Positions 24,428 through 33,004 of a DNA stretch of 36,650 nucleotides are shown one piece after another (position 1 is the first letter of the stretch; each line of letters starts with the position of its first letter). The notes under the pieces were generated by a model, which saw only the letters and a list, made by a program, of their open reading frames with translations, was not told where the DNA came from and ran no database searches. The translations under genes and the position numbers were made by a program. Source of the stretch: Rikenella microfusus. Lineage in GTDB: Bacteria; Bacteroidota; Bacteroidia; Bacteroidales; VadinHA17. Location: assembly GCA_020722575.1 (NCBI GenBank), contig DYKN01000029.1, positions 1 to 36,650 on the forward strand, read 5' to 3'.

Positions 24428-25467
24428 TAGATTTTTATTCTAAATAATCTTAGTCCAGAAAGTTTTCTGTTTTTTCTTTCCATAAGAAGGAAATCAAAAA
24501 TAAGCAGAAGTAATGAAGCTCCTGCAAAAATTTGAAACTGTTCGTTGTATTCAGTAAAAATTTTTCCTTCAATTTCCTGTTTCTGCATTTTTCTTATTTC
24601 TGCAAAAATCTGTTCAATGCCAGTAGTTGATGCTGTTGCCCTGATATATTTTCCATTTGTAGTTACAGCAATTTCCTTTAAAATATTTTCATTAAGTTTT
24701 GTTATTACGGTATTTCCCTGAGGATCTTTCATGTATTCTCTTTTTCCATTGATATTGAGCATTATAGGGACGCCTTCAGGTGAGCCGATTCCGATGGTAT
24801 GAATAACTATTCCAGCTTTTGCAGCCTCTCTGGCTGCTGCAATCGGGTCATCCTCGTGGTTCTCACCGTCGGTAATAATGATCATCGCCCGGCTTTTTTC
24901 CGTACCCGGGGAGAAAGATCTGATGCCCAATGAAATTGCGGAGCCTATTGCTGTGCCCTGTTTTGGTACCATTGATGGATTAATCATTGAAAGAAACATT
25001 TTGGCTGAAACATAATCAGTTGTTATTGGTAATTGGACATATGCATCGCCTGCAAAAACAATCAGGCCGATTTTGTCATTGGCAAGCGTTTCAACCAGCC
25101 TTGCCAGAGCCTGTTTAGCTCTTTCCAGTCGACTTGGGGGAATATCTTCAGCAAGCATTGAATTGCTTACGTCAAGTGCAATAATAACTTCAACACCCTG
25201 CCGCTTCACTTCTTCAATTTTTGATCCAAATTGAGGCCTTGCCAGAATAATTGAGATCATTGCAACTACCATAAGCTGTAAAATGAGTTTCAGGACAGGC
25301 CTTATTCCTGATCTGTCAGGTATAAGTTCCATAACCAGTGCCGGTTCACCATATCTGAGTAAAGCTCTTCTTCTTCTATAGTTATTAAGCAGCCATAAAA
25401 TCAGTAGAACTGGGATAGCCAGCAAAAAATAAAGATAATCCTGATTAGCAAATCTGAACAGACTCAT
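24427..25467 (-). CDS. batB: BatB-like VWA-domain membrane protein
   Basis: A 346-residue inner-membrane protein. Two N-terminal helices (about 10-28 and 57-77) flank a short cytoplasmic loop. A von Willebrand factor A domain (about 92-290) has an intact MIDAS DVSNS (Asp99 to Ser103), the conserved downstream Thr in PITTDYVSAKMFL, and IIITDGENHEDD. A C-terminal transmembrane helix lies at about 312-331. The segment LARPQFGSK before the VWA domain is characteristic of BatA/BatB. It overlaps batC by 1 nt and lies 10 nt after batA. It probably binds partner proteins in a metal-dependent way inside the Bat complex. Confidence 0.93.
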   Translation of the reverse strand: MSLFRFANQDYLYFLLAIPVLLILWLLNNYRRRRALLRYGEPALVMELIPDRSGIRPVLKLILQLMVVAMISIILARPQFGSKIEEVKRQGVEVIIALDVSNSMLAEDIPPSRLERAKQALARLVETLANDKIGLIVFAGDAYVQLPITTDYVSAKMFLSMINPSMVPKQGTAIGSAISLGIRSFSPGTEKSRAMIIITDGENHEDDPIAAAREAAKAGIVIHTIGIGSPEGVPIMLNINGKREYMKDPQGNTVITKLNENILKEIAVTTNGKYIRATASTTGIEQIFAEIRKMQKQEIEGKIFTEYNEQFQIFAGASLLLLIFDFLLMERKNRKLSGLRLFRIKI

Positions 25468-25477
25468 TGCACCTCCT

Positions 25478-26470
25478 TTATGTCAGATTTTTTAAAATAG
25501 TATTTCTTAGAATCAATTCCGCAAGAAAAATCAATGCCGCGATCAATGCCGGCAACATAAATTTTTCTTCTCTTACCTTGAATTGTCTGACATCTATCCT
25601 TGATTTTTCCATCCTGTCAATTTCGTTATAAATCTGTATAAGTTTTTCGTTATCGGTAGCCCTGAAATATTTACCTCCGGTCATATCAGATATTTTTTGA
25701 AGAACTTCTTCATCAATTTCAACAGGCACATTCTGAAATCTTACACCAAAAGGAGTATTAACAGGATATGGGGCGACGCCCCTTGTTCCAACTCCTATGG
25801 TATAGACACGTACTCCAAAAGTTCTTGCAATTTCGGCTGCTGTAATTGGAGCTATTATGCCTCTATTATTTACGCCATCGGTAAGCAGAATGATTACTTT
25901 GCTTTTTCCCCCCGCGTCCTTGATTCTGTTTATTGCAGTAGCGAGTCCTTCGCCAATTGCTGTTCCATCTTCAATTATTCCGCTTTGTATTTCCCTGAGC
26001 AGGTTAATCAGGACAGCATGGTCTGTAGTTAGAGGGCATTGTGTAAAACTTTCGCCACTGAAAACTACCAGTCCCATCCTGTCGTAAGGACGGCCACTTA
26101 TAAATTCCGTTGCAACACTTTTGGCCGCCTCCAGCCTGTCGGGTTTGAAATCCCTGGCCAACATACTACCGGAAATATCAAGCACAAGAATAATATCGAT
26201 GCCTTCAGTTGAAACATCCTGATAGCTACTGGTTGCCTGTGGCCTGGCAAGTACAATAATAATAAAACCAACGGTCAAAACTCTGAAAGTAAAAAGAATA
26301 TGTCGCAGAATATGTCTGAAAGTCTGACCCTGTAAATTAAATGGTTCAACAGATGATACCCTGATTGAAGCCGACGATTTTCTGTATTTAATCAGATACA
26401 GAAAAACCATCAATGGTAACAGAAGCAATAGATATAAATAACCTGGTGAAGCAAATACAATATTTCTCAT
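25478..26470 (-). CDS. batA: BatA-like VWA-domain membrane protein
   Basis: A 330-residue paralogue of BatB. It has N-terminal helices (about 9-27 and 57-76), LARPQATSS, a VWA domain (about 91-285) with MIDAS DISGS (Asp98 to Ser102), PLTTDHAVLINLL and VIILLTDGVNNRG, and a C-terminal helix (about 309-326). The MIDAS motif is complete, so divalent metal binding should be retained. The start codon overlaps the stop of the upstream gene by 4 nt (ATGA). BatA and BatB adjacent in this order is the standard Bacteroidota arrangement. Confidence 0.93.
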   Translation of the reverse strand: MRNIVFASPGYLYLLLLLPLMVFLYLIKYRKSSASIRVSSVEPFNLQGQTFRHILRHILFTFRVLTVGFIIIVLARPQATSSYQDVSTEGIDIILVLDISGSMLARDFKPDRLEAAKSVATEFISGRPYDRMGLVVFSGESFTQCPLTTDHAVLINLLREIQSGIIEDGTAIGEGLATAINRIKDAGGKSKVIILLTDGVNNRGIIAPITAAEIARTFGVRVYTIGVGTRGVAPYPVNTPFGVRFQNVPVEIDEEVLQKISDMTGGKYFRATDNEKLIQIYNEIDRMEKSRIDVRQFKVREEKFMLPALIAALIFLAELILRNTILKNLT

Positions 26471-27447
26471 AACGCCTCCTTCTTTTCGCTTCCTGTTAAT
26501 GATTCAACACTTTCCATTTCAGGCAACTGCATTGTTGCCTTCACATAATCCCATGCATAATCAAAATGTAATTCATTCTCAGAAGGTTCAGGCTGATACT
26601 TAGCAAATTTCACAAGATCACCACCGGTAAGAACAGTCCTCAATTTTCTGAAAATCTCATCCTCTTTGATGCCTTTTTCAAGCAAGGCATTAAGTATTTC
26701 AATTGTTGTTAATTCCAGTGCAGAAATTAAGTATCTGTTCATGATATATTGACGTATAATCTCGGTTAGTCGTGAATAATATTGTTTAACCTCGCCTTTC
26801 TGCCAGAGTTTGGCATCTTTCAGTTTATCGAGTTCTCTAAATGCTATTACATGTGCTGGTTCCTTTATTTCAGGCTTAACCATTGCCTTTTCTCGTTTTA
26901 TATACCTTTTAACCAATCGTATTAACATCCAGATAGCAAAACCAATTCCAGCTATCAGCAGTATCCATGGTAGAATTTCATCTGCTGTTAGAGGTACTTT
27001 ACCCGGGTCAATAATATCAAAAATAGCAGATGAAGAATCGGGAGGTGTGATGTTGACTCTAATCACTTTAAGCCATGAATAGTCAGAATAATAACGTCTG
27101 ATTCCTGATTCACTCTTTGTTTCTCCGTAAACAGGTGGAACCTGGTAAAAACCTGAATCGAATGACGTAACCAGATATTCATGTTTAATTCTGACATATC
27201 CATTATCAAGTTGTGATGAATCAATTACAGGGCCTTTTAGAATTTCTATTCCCTTTACGAGAGTATCGTAAAAGAATGGCAGAATAAGTTCAACACCTGA
27301 AGGTTTATCGGCAGTAATTGAAAATTTAATCTGATCACCAATAAAAATAGATGAAGTATCAAAACGTGCTTCTACCAGAACATCCTGTGCACGGGCATTT
27401 AAAGCGAATACTGCTGTAAATAAGCATATTAACCGGAAATTCTTCAT
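26467..27447 (-). CDS. Bat-operon membrane protein, uncharacterised
   Basis: A 326-residue protein with a signal peptide (1-20), a periplasmic beta-rich domain (about 22-155; FIGDQIKFSITADKPSGVEL near 36-55), a transmembrane helix (about 158-178, LPWILLIAGIGFAIWMLIRL) and a cytoplasmic helical domain (about 195-310; FRELDKLKDAKLWQKGEVKQ, YYSRLTEIIRQYI, LTTIEILNAL). This matches the hypothetical gene commonly found between DUF58 and batA, similar in layout to DUF4381 proteins. It resembles BatD in having an outer beta domain, one helix and an inner helical tail. Gaps of 2 nt upstream and a 4-nt overlap downstream tie it to the operon. Confidence 0.82.
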   Translation of the reverse strand: MKNFRLICLFTAVFALNARAQDVLVEARFDTSSIFIGDQIKFSITADKPSGVELILPFFYDTLVKGIEILKGPVIDSSQLDNGYVRIKHEYLVTSFDSGFYQVPPVYGETKSESGIRRYYSDYSWLKVIRVNITPPDSSSAIFDIIDPGKVPLTADEILPWILLIAGIGFAIWMLIRLVKRYIKREKAMVKPEIKEPAHVIAFRELDKLKDAKLWQKGEVKQYYSRLTEIIRQYIMNRYLISALELTTIEILNALLEKGIKEDEIFRKLRTVLTGGDLVKFAKYQPEPSENELHFDYAWDYVKATMQLPEMESVESLTGSEKKEAL

Positions 27448-27449
27448 TC

Positions 27450-28313
27450 CTATCTGCCTTTAAATAACCTGATTAGAGGAAGAACATAATCTTCGCCGGT
27501 AGAGATCCATACCGAATCCACACCACATTTTCTTAAGGTGTTTGTAAGGTTCATGTTATGTTTTTTCCACCATTCGCTATATTCTTTTCTGAATTTGTTT
27601 GATGATGTATCAATCCATTTTTCCGTGCCTGTTTCGGAATCATGAATTCTTGTAAATCCAATATCAGGAATTGATGTTTCAGCTGGATCATAAATCTTCA
27701 AAGCAACAACGTCATGTTTGTTTGAGGCAATCCGGAGAGATTCCTCAAACTCGGGAGATAAAAAATCAGAAATTACAAATGCAATACAGCGTTTTCTTAT
27801 TGCATTTGTAAGATATCTTAGTGGTTCGTTAAGGTTTGTTAAATTGTTTTCTGGCCTGAAATCCAGGAGTTCTCTAATAATTCTCAAAATATGTCTTCTC
27901 CCTTTCTGTGGTCTGATGAATTTCTCAACCTTTCCAGAAAAGAATATTACACCAATTTTATCATTATTTAATATTGCCGAAAATGCAAGCACTGCGGCAA
28001 TTTCAGTCATCACGTCCCTTTTAAAACCCTTCACCGTACCAAATGAACCAGAATCGCTTACATCAATCAGGAGCATAACCGTTAATTCCCTCTCCTCCTC
28101 ATATACTTTTACATATGGATGATTGAACCGGGCAGTCACATTCCAGTCGATAGTCCTTATGTCATCACCATATTGGTATTCACGAACTTCACTGAATGCA
28201 ATACCCTTTCCTTTAAATGCACTATGGTACTGGCCAGCAAAAATATGCCTGCTTAATCCTCTCGTCTTAATCTCTATTCTTCTGACTTTCTTAATTAGTT
28301 CAGCAGTTTCCAC
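27450..28313 (-). CDS. DUF58 domain protein
   Basis: A 287-residue soluble protein of the DUF58 family, regularly paired with MoxR ATPases. The family signature SEVREYQYGDDIRTIDWNVT (41-60) is intact and continues into ARFNHPYVKVYEEERE. A VWA-like fold follows with a MIDAS-like DVSDS (Asp84 to Ser88), KIGVIFFSGKVEKFI (about 118-132) and CIAFVISDFLSPEFEESL (about 172-189). It has no membrane segment. The family's role is likely to link the ATPase to the membrane VWA proteins. It is 12 nt after the small secreted gene and 2 nt before the next one. Confidence 0.92.
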   Translation of the reverse strand: METAELIKKVRRIEIKTRGLSRHIFAGQYHSAFKGKGIAFSEVREYQYGDDIRTIDWNVTARFNHPYVKVYEEERELTVMLLIDVSDSGSFGTVKGFKRDVMTEIAAVLAFSAILNNDKIGVIFFSGKVEKFIRPQKGRRHILRIIRELLDFRPENNLTNLNEPLRYLTNAIRKRCIAFVISDFLSPEFEESLRIASNKHDVVALKIYDPAETSIPDIGFTRIHDSETGTEKWIDTSSNKFRKEYSEWWKKHNMNLTNTLRKCGVDSVWISTGEDYVLPLIRLFKGR

Positions 28314-28325
28314 TTTTCAGTTGAC

Positions 28326-28745
28326 TTATCTTGATGGTTTGATATTAATACTGATATTAAATGTCCAATCTTCTTCTTTCAAATCGATAGAAAATTTTTT
28401 CCCGTTTTTCTCGTCTTCCCACAGGTTTTCTCCTACCTTTTTATACCTGGAATTAAGCTCATTAATTTTAGTTTCTTTCAGGTCCTTATCACAGACAAGT
28501 CTCACACTTCTGCAAACCGAGTCTGCTGAAAGAAAAAAGAACAATGTCTGCTTCTGGGCTCTGTCGGTATATTTGAGGTATCTGAAAGTATTATTGAAGG
28601 TCATACCCTGCAGAACCATATTTTTCTGGTTTTCCATCATGTATTTAATAATGTCATTCAAACGGTAATCAATAAGGTTCTGTGAAAAAGATGGCTTGAC
28701 GAGGAGCAACAACAGGATAATCAAAGAAGCTTTCAATTGATTCAT
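28326..28745 (-). CDS. Small secreted hypothetical protein in the bat operon
   Basis: A 139-residue protein with a clear signal peptide (about 1-21, ending PSFSQ). The mature domain contains FRYLKYTDRAQKQTLFFFLS near 54-73, followed by CRSVRLVCDKDLKETKINEL and a C-terminal DWTFNISINIKPSR strand. I recognise no family. It lies 11 nt after moxR and 12 nt before the DUF58 gene, so it is almost certainly co-transcribed and probably a periplasmic accessory of this system. Two Cys residues (in SVC and LVC) could form a disulfide. Confidence 0.75.
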   Translation of the reverse strand: MNQLKASLIILLLLLVKPSFSQNLIDYRLNDIIKYMMENQKNMVLQGMTFNNTFRYLKYTDRAQKQTLFFFLSADSVCRSVRLVCDKDLKETKINELNSRYKKVGENLWEDEKNGKKFSIDLKEEDWTFNISINIKPSR

Positions 28746-28756
28746 AGAAAAAATTT

Positions 28757-29752
28757 TTATGGGACTTCAATTGTATTAAGTATTTCTGAAATGATGGTTT
28801 CCTGATTGATATTTTCGGCTTCAGCCTCATAGGTTAATCCTATTCTATGCCGGAGAACATCGGCACAGACTGCCCTGACATCTTCAGGAATAACATAACC
28901 TCTTCGCCTTATAAATGCGTAAGCTTTGGATGCAAGGGAAAGATAAATTGATGCACGAGGAGATGCACCGTATGAAATCATATTTGATAACCTGGCAAGG
29001 TTATAATTTTCAGGTTTGCGTGTGGCAAAAACAATATTAAGAATATAGTTTTCAATTTTTTCATCCATGTAAACTTCCCTGACAATATCCCTGGCCTTTA
29101 TAATATCAGATGTTTTAATAACAGTGTTTGGCTTCGGAAATTCCTTTGCAATGTTTTCCCTGATGATGCTCCGTTCTTCCTCAATTGAGGGATATCCTAT
29201 TATTACCTTCAGCATGAATCTGTCGACCTGTGCTTCAGGCAAGGGATACGTACCTTCTTGTTCAATAGGGTTCTGTGTTGCCATAACAAGAAATGGTTCT
29301 TCAAGTCTGTAGGTTGTTTCGCCGATTGTAACCTGTCTCTCCTGCATTGCCTCAAGAAGTGCGCTCTGTACTTTAGCCGGCGACCTGTTTATCTCGTCTG
29401 CAAGAATAAAATTGGCAAAAATGGGGCCTTTTCTTACAACAAACTCTTCTTTTTTCTGACTGTAAATCAATGTTCCAGTCAGATCGGCCGGCAAAAGATC
29501 AGGTGTGAACTGAATCCTGCTGAATTTTGCATCAATAATTGTTGCAAGGGATCTGATTGCAAGAGTTTTAGCCAGTCCGGGCACCCCTTCGAGCAAAATA
29601 TGACCATTCGCAAGAAGTCCTATAAGCAAACTGTCAACAAGATGCCTTTGCCCGATTATAACCTTCCCAATCTCCATCCTGATTATATCAACAAATGCAC
29701 TCTCTTTTTCAATCTTTTCATTAAGAATTTTAATATCAATGGTTTGTTCCAT
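28757..29752 (-). CDS. MoxR-family AAA+ ATPase
   Basis: A 331-residue cytoplasmic ATPase that probably drives assembly or activation of VWA-domain partners encoded downstream. Walker A is GVPGLAKT (56-63), Walker B is ILADE (116-120), and the sensor-1 segment ATQNPIEQEGTYPLPEAQ has Asn161 followed by the conserved VDRF. The C-terminal lid includes YGASPRASIYLSLASKAYA and an RGYVIPEDV motif typical of MoxR. I set the start at ATG 29752 (MEQTIDIKI); an upstream TTG would add 22 residues without family resemblance. It is the first gene of a nine-gene operon reaching batE. The 115 nt upstream include a TATTTTTTTG stretch (minus strand, 29803-29812) that may be part of its promoter. Confidence 0.95.
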   Translation of the reverse strand: MEQTIDIKILNEKIEKESAFVDIIRMEIGKVIIGQRHLVDSLLIGLLANGHILLEGVPGLAKTLAIRSLATIIDAKFSRIQFTPDLLPADLTGTLIYSQKKEEFVVRKGPIFANFILADEINRSPAKVQSALLEAMQERQVTIGETTYRLEEPFLVMATQNPIEQEGTYPLPEAQVDRFMLKVIIGYPSIEEERSIIRENIAKEFPKPNTVIKTSDIIKARDIVREVYMDEKIENYILNIVFATRKPENYNLARLSNMISYGASPRASIYLSLASKAYAFIRRRGYVIPEDVRAVCADVLRHRIGLTYEAEAENINQETIISEILNTIEVP

Positions 29753-29867
29753 ATTATTTGATTTAAGATTATTTATCCTTTTATTAATACATTGAGATCC
29801 TGCAAAAAAATACTTCAATTCTGAAAGATGATGTTAATGTGTGTTAAAATAATGTTAAATGACTTTT

Positions 29868-31061
29868 TTACGTGTATCGACTAAAATTAACAGTATAAGA
29901 ACACCATGAAAATTCTGATCTCGCCGAACTTCTTAAGGCAAGGATTAGTGCAAGAGGAATAAATACCCCGTTTATTTTTGAAACAAATATGGAAGCTAAA
30001 ACCAGGAAAAGTACAGAAAGCCAGAATACTATCCTGAACCACAACAACCAGGACCTATTAAAAATAATTGAAACAAGACAAATAATAATAAAGGGATTAA
30101 TCCATAAAAGGTTTAAATTCATCCGTGTCTCAATATGATCAGTAACAAAATTAAAATATACCTGAAACAAAGAAAGAACTGAAAATAAAGCGAAGATCAG
30201 AATGTCAATGTAATTAATTAAATAAGAATGTCTTAATCTAACTGATAATGTCAGAACTAAAATGAATACCAACATGAATACAAACATAGGATTACAGTAA
30301 AAAGGAGTTTTAATTTCGGGTGGTTCAAATTCAAATATGGTCTGTACATTTTGAAGCAATGGAACTATGTGTGCTTCTTTTTTTATTTCTGCTTTTGAGA
30401 GGTTATTCATTAATTCCATTGGCAGGAACATTCTATCCCGGAAAGATGTTTTTTTGTCAGCCGGAAGCCCGAGACTGAAGTCAACCCCTGCTTTAAGCCA
30501 TGGATAATATCGCTGGTATTCTGTTAATTTATCTCTGAATGTCGGTGGATTTTTTACTTCATCAGCAGGATAAATAAGGCGGTCTCCGAATATTTTCTCA
30601 AAAAGATCTCTTATACGTGTTGAACAGTTGTCATAAAAAAAATCATACCGGTAATAAATATTTTCAGGCTTAAGGTTCTCGTCAAGCAAAAACATCAGTT
30701 TTTTGAGTTCTGCACCATCAATTATAACCTTCTGTGAATATACAGATCTCCTTTCTATGAAATATTCTTTCAGGAAAAGTTCCCACGGGTAGACCCCGAG
30801 CATATAGTTAAGACGTCCCTGAGCAAATTTTAAAACAAAATTAGGTGTATTAAAATCAAAAACTCCCCAGTTATATACCATATCATACCCTGCAGAAGGA
30901 ATAACAACTCTGAGAGCACTGTGACCGTATATTGAATATGTTTCGGTGCCCGGTGAACATGTAATTAAAAAAACAGATGTATCGGCAGATTCCTGTGATT
31001 TCAAATCTGAAACCGGGAGATGAAAAAATAGAATCAAGAGAATTAAAAAACTCCGGTTCAT
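29868..31061 (-). CDS. lnb: Lnb-type lipoprotein N-acyltransferase (DUF4105)
   Basis: A 397-residue protein with a signal peptide (about 1-22), a periplasmic DUF4105 domain (about 25-235) and five or so C-terminal transmembrane segments (about 258-380). DUF4105 proteins of Bacteroides were recently shown to include Lnb, which N-acylates the lipid-modified Cys of lipoproteins in place of Lnt. Candidate catalytic residues are His47 in YGHSALR and Cys146 in DNCSTRIRDL, both conserved in what I know of the family. It is divergent from the S2P-type protease gene and 115 nt upstream of moxR on the same strand. Not all DUF4105 proteins need have this activity, so the symbol is a family-based call. 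Confidence 0.82.
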   Translation of the reverse strand: MNRSFLILLILFFHLPVSDLKSQESADTSVFLITCSPGTETYSIYGHSALRVVIPSAGYDMVYNWGVFDFNTPNFVLKFAQGRLNYMLGVYPWELFLKEYFIERRSVYSQKVIIDGAELKKLMFLLDENLKPENIYYRYDFFYDNCSTRIRDLFEKIFGDRLIYPADEVKNPPTFRDKLTEYQRYYPWLKAGVDFSLGLPADKKTSFRDRMFLPMELMNNLSKAEIKKEAHIVPLLQNVQTIFEFEPPEIKTPFYCNPMFVFMLVFILVLTLSVRLRHSYLINYIDILIFALFSVLSLFQVYFNFVTDHIETRMNLNLLWINPFIIICLVSIIFNRSWLLWFRIVFWLSVLFLVLASIFVSKINGVFIPLALILALRSSARSEFSWCSYTVNFSRYT

Positions 31062-31241
31062 ATGATTATTTTATACAATATGTTAATAATTAACAGCTTA
31101 ATAAAAACGGGAAAATTAAAATAATTTTATCAATTGTGGCCATCTTTTCCAGAAGAAGATAATAAATTGTTTTATCTTGCCATCAAAAAGTGGAATTAAT
31201 TAGCCGGATAAAAGTAATACAAAAAAGGAAAAGAAATTCAA

Positions 31242-31871
31242 ATGGGTGGCATAGATATCATACATAGTCTTAAACTTCTACCAGGCATAATAATTGGCCT
31301 CACTGTTCATGAGTTCAGTCATGCTTATGTAGCACACAGGTGCGGTGATAATACATCAAGAGATCAGGGCAGGGTGACTCTCAATCCTTTGAAGCATATT
31401 GATCCACTCGGATTCATAATGCTTTTCATTGCGGGTTTTGGATGGGCAAAACCTGTTCAATTCAATGAGTTGAACCTGCGCAACCCTAAAACAGATATTA
31501 TAAAGATTGCTGTATCAGGTCCTCTCTCAAATGCTTTGACTGCGATCATATTATCAGTGGTTTTTGTGTTTGTTATAAAATTAAATACTTATACTCTTGC
31601 GGCGGAATTACTTATTTATTCAATATTCATTAACTGGGGTCTTTTTGTTTTTAATTTGATACCATTGCCACCACTTGACGGTTCGCATTTGCTTTTTGGA
31701 TTCTTCAGGAAATACCCTGCTATTTACAATGCGGTTTATAAATACGGTGCTTTATTATTATTTGCTCTTATCATTTTGTCATTTGTTTCAAACAGAAATT
31801 TTCTACCTATCTGGCCTCTTATTGAGTTCATTGGCAAAGGTTTTCTTAAATTTCTGGGATATAATTTTTAA
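31242..31871 (+). CDS. Site-2-type intramembrane zinc metalloprotease (M50)
   Basis: A 209-residue membrane protein. The zinc motif HEFSH (His23, Glu24, His27) lies in the first helix, and the third ligand is Asp146 in NLIPLPPLDGSH. Other family segments are GRVTLNPLKHIDPLG (43-57) and GWAKPVQFN (67-75). It has four or five hydrophobic segments and no PDZ domain, matching the short YwhC/Rip-like group rather than RseP. Its substrates are unknown; the family cleaves membrane-embedded helices of regulators or signal peptides. It is divergent from lnb and 63 nt upstream of the exported methyltransferase, probably in one transcript. Confidence 0.93.
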   Translation: MGGIDIIHSLKLLPGIIIGLTVHEFSHAYVAHRCGDNTSRDQGRVTLNPLKHIDPLGFIMLFIAGFGWAKPVQFNELNLRNPKTDIIKIAVSGPLSNALTAIILSVVFVFVIKLNTYTLAAELLIYSIFINWGLFVFNLIPLPPLDGSHLLFGFFRKYPAIYNAVYKYGALLLFALIILSFVSNRNFLPIWPLIEFIGKGFLKFLGYNF

Positions 31872-31934
31872 CTTTGTAGAGCTTTATTTTTTAACGATCA
31901 ATAAGAAAATCTGAATTAAGACATAGAAGAATTT

Positions 31935-32630
31935 ATGAATCATATTATTCTTTTCTGGTGTTTATTAATTACAATAATTGCGTATCCACAGAACGAAGAG
32001 AGGTTTGCAGAGATGAGAAAGGATATGGTTAATAAACAGATAATTGCAAATGGCATAAGGAATCCTCAGACCATCAAAGCCATGCTTAAGGTGCCCCGTC
32101 ATCTGTTTGTCTCAAAGGAGTACCTTAAAAGAGCATATGATGATTCTCCATTACCTATAGGTTATAATCAGACTATATCTCAGCCATTTATTGTGGCGTA
32201 TATGACAGAACTTACCAGACCATCCCGGGGGAAGAAAGCGCTTGAGATAGGTACCGGGTCAGGTTATCAAGCTGCAATTCTTGCTGAGATAGTTGATACG
32301 GTTTATACAATTGAAATAATTCCAGAGCTTGCAAAAGAGGCATCAGACAGGCTATTGAGGTTAGGATACAAGAATATAATTGTTAAAACCGGAGATGGGT
32401 ATGCAGGATGGAAAGAGCATGCCCCATTTGATATCATAATAGTAACTGCTGCAGGTGATCATATCCCTCAACCTCTTCTTGATCAGCTTGCAGAGAATGG
32501 AAGATTAATTATGCCTGTTGGGCCTCAATGGTCGGCACAACAGCTAATACTTGCTGTAAAAAAGAAGGGAAAGATTGAACAAACAAAGCTTGCAATGGTA
32601 CGTTTTGTACCTCTGTTGAGAAGTCAGTAA
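31935..32630 (+). CDS. pcm: Protein-L-isoaspartate O-methyltransferase, apparently exported
   Basis: A 231-residue SAM-dependent enzyme repairing isoaspartyl residues in damaged proteins. The substrate/active-site segment is YNQTISQPFIVAYM (77-90, with Ser82). SAM motif I is LEIGTGSGYQAAIL (103-116), followed by VYTIEIIPELA and a DIIIVTAAGDHIP motif. The C-terminus VRFVPLLR is typical. Unusually, a 19-residue hydrophobic leader (MNHIILFWCLLITIIAYPQ) precedes the enzyme domain and looks like a signal peptide or anchor. A periplasmic location would raise the question of SAM supply. A start inside the leader is not favoured because no Met occurs before residue 27. Confidence 0.93.
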   Translation: MNHIILFWCLLITIIAYPQNEERFAEMRKDMVNKQIIANGIRNPQTIKAMLKVPRHLFVSKEYLKRAYDDSPLPIGYNQTISQPFIVAYMTELTRPSRGKKALEIGTGSGYQAAILAEIVDTVYTIEIIPELAKEASDRLLRLGYKNIIVKTGDGYAGWKEHAPFDIIIVTAAGDHIPQPLLDQLAENGRLIMPVGPQWSAQQLILAVKKKGKIEQTKLAMVRFVPLLRSQ

Positions 32631-32725
32631 ATATTCTACACAAGCTTATTCTTAATCGGGCAATAAAAACTGTTTACTTATACTGATAAAGCTCAAAATT
32701 TCAGATACCTGAATTGATTAAATTG

Positions 32726-32754
32726 AAAAGAGCAGCCAGTTTGGCTGCCCTTTT
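32726..32754 (-). terminator. Intrinsic terminator downstream of tRNA-Arg, possibly bidirectional
   Basis: Thirteen-bp hairpin AAAAGAGCAGCCA / TGGCTGCCCTTTT with one A-C mismatch and a GTT loop, 3 nt from the tRNA 3' end. The A-run on one side and T-run on the other allow termination for both the tRNA (minus) and pcm (plus). Confidence 0.88.
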
Positions 32755-32757
32755 AAG

Positions 32758-32831
32758 TGATTCCGACAGGATTCGAACCTGTGACCCACAGCTTAGAAGG
32801 CTGTTGCTCTATCCAGCTGAGCTACGGAACC
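32758..32831 (-). tRNA. tRNA-Arg (anticodon UCU)
   Basis: A 74-nt cloverleaf on the minus strand. Acceptor GGTTCCG/CGGAATC has one G-U pair; D stem is GCTC/GAGC; anticodon stem ACAGC/GCTGT with loop CTTCTAA gives anticodon TCT; T stem is ACAGG/CCTGT with loop TTCGAAT; the discriminator is A. No CCA is encoded, so the end must be added by nucleotidyltransferase. It reads AGA codons, and AGG by wobble. Confidence 0.98.
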
Positions 32832-32945
32832 ATAATCAAGTCCAGTGTTTCAACTACTGACTTTTGCAAAACAGGTAATAACCATAAGAACACTCTCTCC
32901 TATGTGAAGCTCTGTATGTCACATTTGGAGATTTTTTTCAGGATG

Positions 32946-32975
32946 CAAAATTAATTCTTTTTTCAGTTTCTGCAA
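32946..32975 (-). promoter_or_regulatory. Promoter of the tRNA-Arg transcript
   Basis: On the minus strand TTG (32975-32973), a spacer of exactly 19 nt, and TAATTTTG (32953-32946) form a near-perfect Bacteroidota promoter. The start should be near 32939, giving a leader of about 108 nt before the mature tRNA. No gene is seen in the leader. Confidence 0.65.
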
Positions 32976-33004
32976 GAAGAATTATTTTGTAAAAAATGAA
33001 TTTT

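Noticed and set aside
28123..28668. 181-codon plus-strand frame opposite the small secreted gene and the start of DUF58
   Set aside because: Antisense to well-supported genes in a packed operon; hydrophobic translation typical of shadow frames.
29258..29761. 167-codon plus-strand frame opposite moxR
   Set aside because: Antisense shadow of a conserved AAA+ gene with clear motifs on the other strand.
29753..29818. N-terminal extension of MoxR from a TTG codon
   Set aside because: The extra 22 residues do not resemble MoxR proteins and an ATG at 29752 fits the family start.
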